17,515 bases of DNA, taken from positions 1 to 17,515 of the forward strand of contig JAYUOV010000077.1 of NCBI GenBank assembly GCA_043760535.1. Direction: 5' to 3'. Position 1 is the stretch's first letter. Every line of letters starts with the position of its first letter. Under the pieces are notes generated by a model. It had not been told where the DNA came from. It saw nothing but the letters and a program-made list of their open reading frames with translations, and did not search any database. This DNA is from JAZKFT01 sp043760535. Lineage in GTDB: Bacteria; Bacteroidota; Bacteroidia; Chitinophagales; Chitinophagaceae. Below are positions 13,696 through 17,515 of the stretch, in pieces. Both the position numbers and the translations under genes were made by a program.

Positions 13696-14667
13696 TTACC
13701 AACCCAATATATACGCAAAAATCAATGGCACCACAATAGTAGCATCGCTTTCTACAATGAATTTGGGTGTATGGATATCCAACTTGCCCCAAGTGATTTT
13801 TTCGTTAGGCACGGCGCCGCTGTAGCTGCCGTAGCTGGTGGTGCTGTCGCTTATCTGGCAGAAATAACCCCAGAAAGGAACATCGTGCCACTCCAGATCC
13901 TGGTACATCATAGGCACTACGCAGATAGGGAAATCGCCGGCAATGCCGCCGCCAATCTGGAAAAAACCAATGCCTTTGCCGCCGCTATTTTCACGATACC
14001 AATCGGCCAGCCATACCATGTATTCGATGCCACTTTTAACGGTGCTGGCTTTTAGTTCGCTTTTAATTACGTACGATGCAAAGATGTTTCCCATGGTGCT
14101 GTCTTCCCAGCCGGGTACTACGATGGGTATATTTTTTTGTGCGGCAGCCAGCATCCAACTGTTCTTTGGGTCTATCTCGTAATACTGCTCCAGCACGCCG
14201 CTCAACAGCATTTTGTACATGTATTCGTGAGGGAAATAGCGTTCACCGGCTGCTTCTGCATCCATCCATATTTTTTGTATGTGTTGTTGCAACCTGCGGA
14301 AGGCTTCCTCTTCGGGTATGCACGTATCGGTTACCCGGTTGTAATGGTTTTCCAGCAATTCCCACTCTTGTTGTGGCGTAAGGTCGCGGTAGTTGGGGAT
14401 GCGTTTGTAACTGTTGTGGGCCACCAGGTTCATGATGTCTTCCTCAAGATTGGCGCCGGTGCAACTGATGATGGCCACTTTATCCTGGCGAATCATTTCG
14501 GCAAGGGAAATGCCGAGCTCCGCTGTACTCATGGCGCCGGCAAGGCTTACCAGCATTTTTCCGCCTTCGGCGAGGTGGGTTTCGTAGCCCTGGGCTGCAT
14601 CTATTAAAGCGGCCGCATTAAAGTGGCGGTAATGGTGGGTTATAAAATCTGATACGGGACCTTTCAT
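13696..14667 (-). CDS. Deoxyhypusine-synthase-like protein (bacterial DHS family)
   Basis: 323 residues with the DHS fold signs: SLAGAMSTAELG (41-52) and CTGANLEED (69-77) for NAD binding, VPGWEDSTMGN (184-194), IGGGIAGDFP (238-247) and ITWGKLD (291-297). K295 in the WGK motif matches the lysine that forms the enzyme imine in human DHS (K329). The GGG segment lacks the two histidines (KHH) of the eukaryotic enzyme. Bacteria have no eIF5A, so deoxyhypusine formation is excluded; related bacterial proteins have been linked to homospermidine formation, but activity here is unproven. The N-terminal ~20-residue start MKGPVSDF matches family starts. Divergent from the TonB receptor; a 7-bp tandem repeat lies just upstream. 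Confidence 0.88.
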   Translation of the reverse strand: MKGPVSDFITHHYRHFNAAALIDAAQGYETHLAEGGKMLVSLAGAMSTAELGISLAEMIRQDKVAIISCTGANLEEDIMNLVAHNSYKRIPNYRDLTPQQEWELLENHYNRVTDTCIPEEEAFRRLQQHIQKIWMDAEAAGERYFPHEYMYKMLLSGVLEQYYEIDPKNSWMLAAAQKNIPIVVPGWEDSTMGNIFASYVIKSELKASTVKSGIEYMVWLADWYRENSGGKGIGFFQIGGGIAGDFPICVVPMMYQDLEWHDVPFWGYFCQISDSTTSYGSYSGAVPNEKITWGKLDIHTPKFIVESDATIVVPLIFAYILGW

Positions 14668-14675
14668 TCGATGTA

Positions 14676-14710
14676 TGATTTTTGATTTGTGATTTATGAT
14701 TTGTGATGGT
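14676..14710 (-). repeat. 7-bp tandem repeat (minus-strand AAATCA-type units) upstream of the DHS-like gene
   Basis: On the plus strand TGATTTT, TGATTTG, TGATTTA, TGATTTG and a degenerate TGATGGT follow each other without a gap, an exact 7-bp period. The block begins eight bases upstream of the DHS-like ATG, in the position of its promoter. The rest of the 211-base gap to the TonB receptor gene shows no further clear signal. Confidence 0.7.
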
Positions 14711-14878
14711 GAAGGTAAAAGTTATCAAACTTCAATCGCCAAATTTGTAAATGGTGCTGCTGTTATCATTTACCTGATATCATGAATGATGACCGATAAT
14801 GTTAAAGAATATGGCTGATTAAAATATGGGAGAGATATTTGGTGCGAAAATTTAATTTTTACTCAAAAACAAATCCAC

Positions 14879-17299
14879 TTGAACGGTATATTAACCAGGG
14901 CAATAACAATAGCTGTATCGCTTTTTTTTACCCAGAACTTTGCTGCAGCACAACAGCGGAGTGTAACGGTGTCCGGCTTATTAAAAGACAAACTATCCAA
15001 AACAATTTTGCCTTACGTAAATGTGGTTTTGAAAAACGGCAAAGACAGTCTTTTTGCCGCAGGCACCATTACCAGCGAAGATGGTCGTTTTACATTGCCC
15101 AACATTAAGCCAGGTAGTTATTTTTTACAATTTTCCTACACCGGTTATTTAACCAGGCTGCAGTCTTTGTTTGTAGGCAGCCTCTCAGATTTTTTGGATT
15201 TGCCGGTGATAGAATTAGAACTGGAAAACAATAACCTGAATAATGTGGTAGTAACCGCCAAAAAGGAAGAGGTGGATAATAAAATGGACAAGAAGACTTT
15301 TTCTGTAGCCAATAATATTTCGCAAAGTGGGGGCTCGGTATTGCAGGTGATGCAAAACCTGCCAGGCGTTACCGTAAACGATGGTAAAGTGGAAATACGG
15401 GGCAGCGATAAAGTGGCGGTGCTGATAGATGGAAAGCAAACTGCCCTAACGGGTTTTGGCAACCAAAGCAGCCTTGATAATATCCCGGCATCTTCCATTG
15501 ATAGAATTGAGATTATCAACAATCCATCAGCCAAATACGATGCCAATGGCAATGCCGGAATCATCAATATTATTTTCAAAAAAAATAAGCAGGAAGGCTT
15601 TAATGGTAAGGCTGCATTTACCACCGGGCTTGGTGCTTTGTGGGTAAAAAAAGAAAGCCTGCCCGGGGTGAGAAAGCAGTTTCAGGCTACGCCAAAAATC
15701 AATCCTTCGCTGTCTCTTAACTATCGTAAAAAGAAGGTGAATGTATTTTTTCAGGGGGATGTTTTTTTCAACCCCACCCTTAATAAAAATGAATTTGTAA
15801 CCCGTACTTATGATAACGGTATTGTGATTAATCAGCAAACCAACCGCAACCGCAGAACCACCATTAGCACGGGCCGGGCGGGTATAGACTGGAATATCAA
15901 CAGCAGTAATTTATTTTCTGTATCGGCCCTTTTTAGCAGTGAAAAAATATTGGATGATGGCGACCAGCCTTTTTTTAATAAAGACATTACACAGCGAAAC
16001 CGCCTGTGGCAGTTTTTAGAGGATGAATTGAAAACGACTGTTACCGCTACTTCATCTTTTCAGCATAAATTTAAAGAGCCGGGCCATGTACTCAATGCAG
16101 GGCTTAACTACACTTTTCACCGGGAAGATGAGAAGTATTTTTTTACCAATATACTGCCCACATTTACCGGCTACGATGCTTTTAAATTATTATCGGATGA
16201 ACACGTAACCGACTTTACTTTAGATTATATACGGCCGCTACAATATGGCCGCCTCGAAGCTGGCATGAAATACCGCTACCGCAGCATTCCTACCAATATG
16301 CAGTTTTTCCCGGGCCTTAATTCGCCGCTTGACAGCAATGCCGGAGGCAAAGCGGTGTACTCAGAAAATATTCCTGCCCTGTACGCCAACTATGTTTTTG
16401 AGAACACAAAATTAGAAGTGGAAGCAGGCCTGCGGGTAGAATATGTAAAGGTGGGTTACGATGTGGACCCCAACCACAACACCTACAAAAGCGATGGTTA
16501 TAATTACACACAGCCCTTCCCAAATGTAAGGCTGGCTTACAAAATAAACGACCGCAATAAAATTTCATTCTTTTTCAACCGCCGGGTAGACAGGCCAAAT
16601 GAAGTGGATATCAGGGTTTTTCCTAAGTACGATGATGCAGAAATAATTAAAGTGGGTAACCCGGCTTTAAGCCCGCAGTTTACCAACAGTTTTGAGCTGG
16701 GTTACAAAACAAGTTTGGCAAAAGGCTACCTGTATGCAGCTGCCTACCACCGTATGGCAAGCGGCACCATTACCCGGATAGGAAGCACGGTGCCCGGCAG
16801 TACGCTCATTTATAATATTTTTCAAAACGCAGGTAAAAGTTATAATACCGGTGTAGAAATGCTGCTGTCGCAGGATGTAAGTAAGCTGTTTTCTTTTACC
16901 ATTAACCTGAATGGCTATCGAAACCAGATCAATGCTTTTACGGTACTAAACAGGTACCCGGTACAAAACACTTTCTCCGCACCCACCGAAAAAATATTTT
17001 CGGGTAATGTAAAATGGAATGGCGTTTTTCATTTTCCAAAACAAGTAGATGTGCAGATTTCTGCCATTTACCTGGCCAAAGACCTGATACCACAAGGCAC
17101 TATCGGACAGCGTTTTTCGCTGGATATGGGTTTGAAAAAAATGGTACAAAAAGGCAAAGGCGAATTATTTGCCAATGCTACCGACCTGCTGAATACGATG
17201 GTGATAAAAAAAGAAATTCGTGGTAGCGGCTTTAGCTATATAAGCAGCGATTATTACGAAACACAGGTGGTAAGGATTGGGTATAGCTATAAGTTTTGA
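14879..17299 (+). CDS. TonB-dependent receptor: CarboxypepD_reg-like, plug and beta-barrel outer membrane protein
   Basis: 806 residues. A signal peptide (ILTRAITIAVSLFFTQNFAAA, cut near AAA-QQ) is followed by a carboxypeptidase-regulatory-like domain (about 30-115), the plug (about 130-235, with KVEIRGSDKVAVLIDG and SSIDRIEIINNPSAKYD) and a large beta-barrel ending in YSYKF with a terminal Phe, the usual outer-membrane insertion signal. It belongs to the Bacteroidota outer-membrane beta-barrel type rather than SusC (no SusD gene follows), so the ligand is unknown. The start is TTG at 14879: the frame has no in-frame ATG before the stop at 14816, and the signal peptide fits this start. The neighbours offer no substrate clue. 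Confidence 0.88.
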   Translation: MNGILTRAITIAVSLFFTQNFAAAQQRSVTVSGLLKDKLSKTILPYVNVVLKNGKDSLFAAGTITSEDGRFTLPNIKPGSYFLQFSYTGYLTRLQSLFVGSLSDFLDLPVIELELENNNLNNVVVTAKKEEVDNKMDKKTFSVANNISQSGGSVLQVMQNLPGVTVNDGKVEIRGSDKVAVLIDGKQTALTGFGNQSSLDNIPASSIDRIEIINNPSAKYDANGNAGIINIIFKKNKQEGFNGKAAFTTGLGALWVKKESLPGVRKQFQATPKINPSLSLNYRKKKVNVFFQGDVFFNPTLNKNEFVTRTYDNGIVINQQTNRNRRTTISTGRAGIDWNINSSNLFSVSALFSSEKILDDGDQPFFNKDITQRNRLWQFLEDELKTTVTATSSFQHKFKEPGHVLNAGLNYTFHREDEKYFFTNILPTFTGYDAFKLLSDEHVTDFTLDYIRPLQYGRLEAGMKYRYRSIPTNMQFFPGLNSPLDSNAGGKAVYSENIPALYANYVFENTKLEVEAGLRVEYVKVGYDVDPNHNTYKSDGYNYTQPFPNVRLAYKINDRNKISFFFNRRVDRPNEVDIRVFPKYDDAEIIKVGNPALSPQFTNSFELGYKTSLAKGYLYAAAYHRMASGTITRIGSTVPGSTLIYNIFQNAGKSYNTGVEMLLSQDVSKLFSFTINLNGYRNQINAFTVLNRYPVQNTFSAPTEKIFSGNVKWNGVFHFPKQVDVQISAIYLAKDLIPQGTIGQRFSLDMGLKKMVQKGKGELFANATDLLNTMVIKKEIRGSGFSYISSDYYETQVVRIGYSYKF

Positions 17300-17452
17300 T
17301 GCAGGGATGAACGAAAATTTATTATTCTTAGATTAATGTAGTTTAGTTAAGGTTGTCACCCTGAGGCACAAATAAAAGCGATTTTAAGTTCTTTGAAATG
17401 ACAAGATAAACTGGCATTTAGCCCTTATATGTTTGTTTCCAGTTCATCCTAC

Positions 17453-17513
17453 ACATTAATCCGAGGGGCGTGTAGGGAGGCGTAGCCGACCGGAACGCCC
17501 CTCGGATTAATGT
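17453..17513. repeat. Perfect 19-bp inverted repeat with 23-base loop, window edge
   Basis: ACATTAATCCGAGGGGCGT (17453-17471) is matched exactly by its reverse complement at 17495-17513. The 23-base loop contains the small pair GGC-GTA-GCC. The element is far more GC-rich than its surroundings. It resembles a dispersed intergenic palindrome rather than a terminator, since no T-run follows within the window. The rest of the 216-base gap after the TonB receptor gene holds no gene that can be supported. Confidence 0.85.
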
Positions 17514-17515
17514 CG

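Noticed and set aside
13515..13718. 67-residue minus-strand open frame starting inside the DHS-like gene's end
   Set aside because: It translates the CTCTGCGC/CTCTGCGG tandem and the AAACCTATAAGGTCT inverted repeat; nothing suggests a real protein.
14137..14607. 156-residue plus-strand open frame opposite the DHS-like gene
   Set aside because: Lies wholly inside the DHS-like gene on the other strand, with no domain, signal peptide or promoter.
14839..15108. 89-residue open frame overlapping the start of the TonB receptor gene
   Set aside because: Out of frame with the receptor's signal peptide and domains, and itself without features.

Overview
The window looks like a chromosomal segment of a Bacteroidota bacterium, probably Chitinophagaceae-like. 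The evidence is a moderate-to-low GC content, TTG-N19-TAnnTTTG type promoters, start codons without Shine-Dalgarno sequences, a PUR-domain (DUF3276) protein, a CarboxypepD_reg/plug/beta-barrel TonB receptor and a deoxyhypusine-synthase-like protein. The family assignment is inference; the phylum is well supported. No rRNA, tRNA, CRISPR array, insertion sequence or prophage gene was seen.

Layout. Positions 1-51 hold the first 17 codons of a minus-strand DCC1-like (DUF393) thiol-disulfide oxidoreductase, divergent from engB (283-915, + strand). A secreted TPR protein resembling eukaryotic RMDN proteins (1017-1775, - strand) diverges from an MdlA-like ABC exporter half-transporter (1990-3855, + strand). 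A PUR-domain nucleic-acid-binding protein (3966-4493) has a textbook Bacteroidetes promoter and a bidirectional terminator. On the minus strand follow an MFS transporter (4584-5816), a DedA-family membrane protein (5902-6666), a DUF5615 toxin / DUF433 antitoxin pair whose toxin is frameshifted (6663-7254), and a dicarboxylate/amino acid:cation symporter (7264-8526).

The functional core is a five-gene plus-strand cluster at 8696-12783: a TIGR04283-type glycosyltransferase, a TlpA-thioredoxin/DUF547 fusion, an AhpD-like peroxidase-family protein, the radical SAM protein ArsS, and a TIGR04282-type nucleotidyl/glycosyltransferase. This is the arsenosugar biosynthesis neighbourhood. ArsS is known to add a 5'-deoxyadenosyl group to dimethylarsenite, and the other proteins are linked to it mainly by co-occurrence. 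ArsM, which makes the methylated arsenic substrate, is not in the window.

Downstream are an unrecognised membrane protein with a disturbed start (12942-13391, - strand), a deoxyhypusine-synthase-like enzyme (13696-14667, - strand) and a TonB-dependent outer membrane receptor (14879-17299, + strand). The intergenic regions are rich in palindromic elements (12827-12934, 13587-13649, 17453-17513).

Three patterns cut across the genes. Several genes have a TAnnTTTG-like -7 box ending only 3-5 nt before the ATG, suggesting leaderless mRNAs. Five genes have 7-8 bp near-tandem repeats upstream of their starts, mirrored between divergent pairs. Two minus-strand genes (DUF5615 toxin, 13391 membrane protein) need a one-base shift in a run of six A residues to read correctly.
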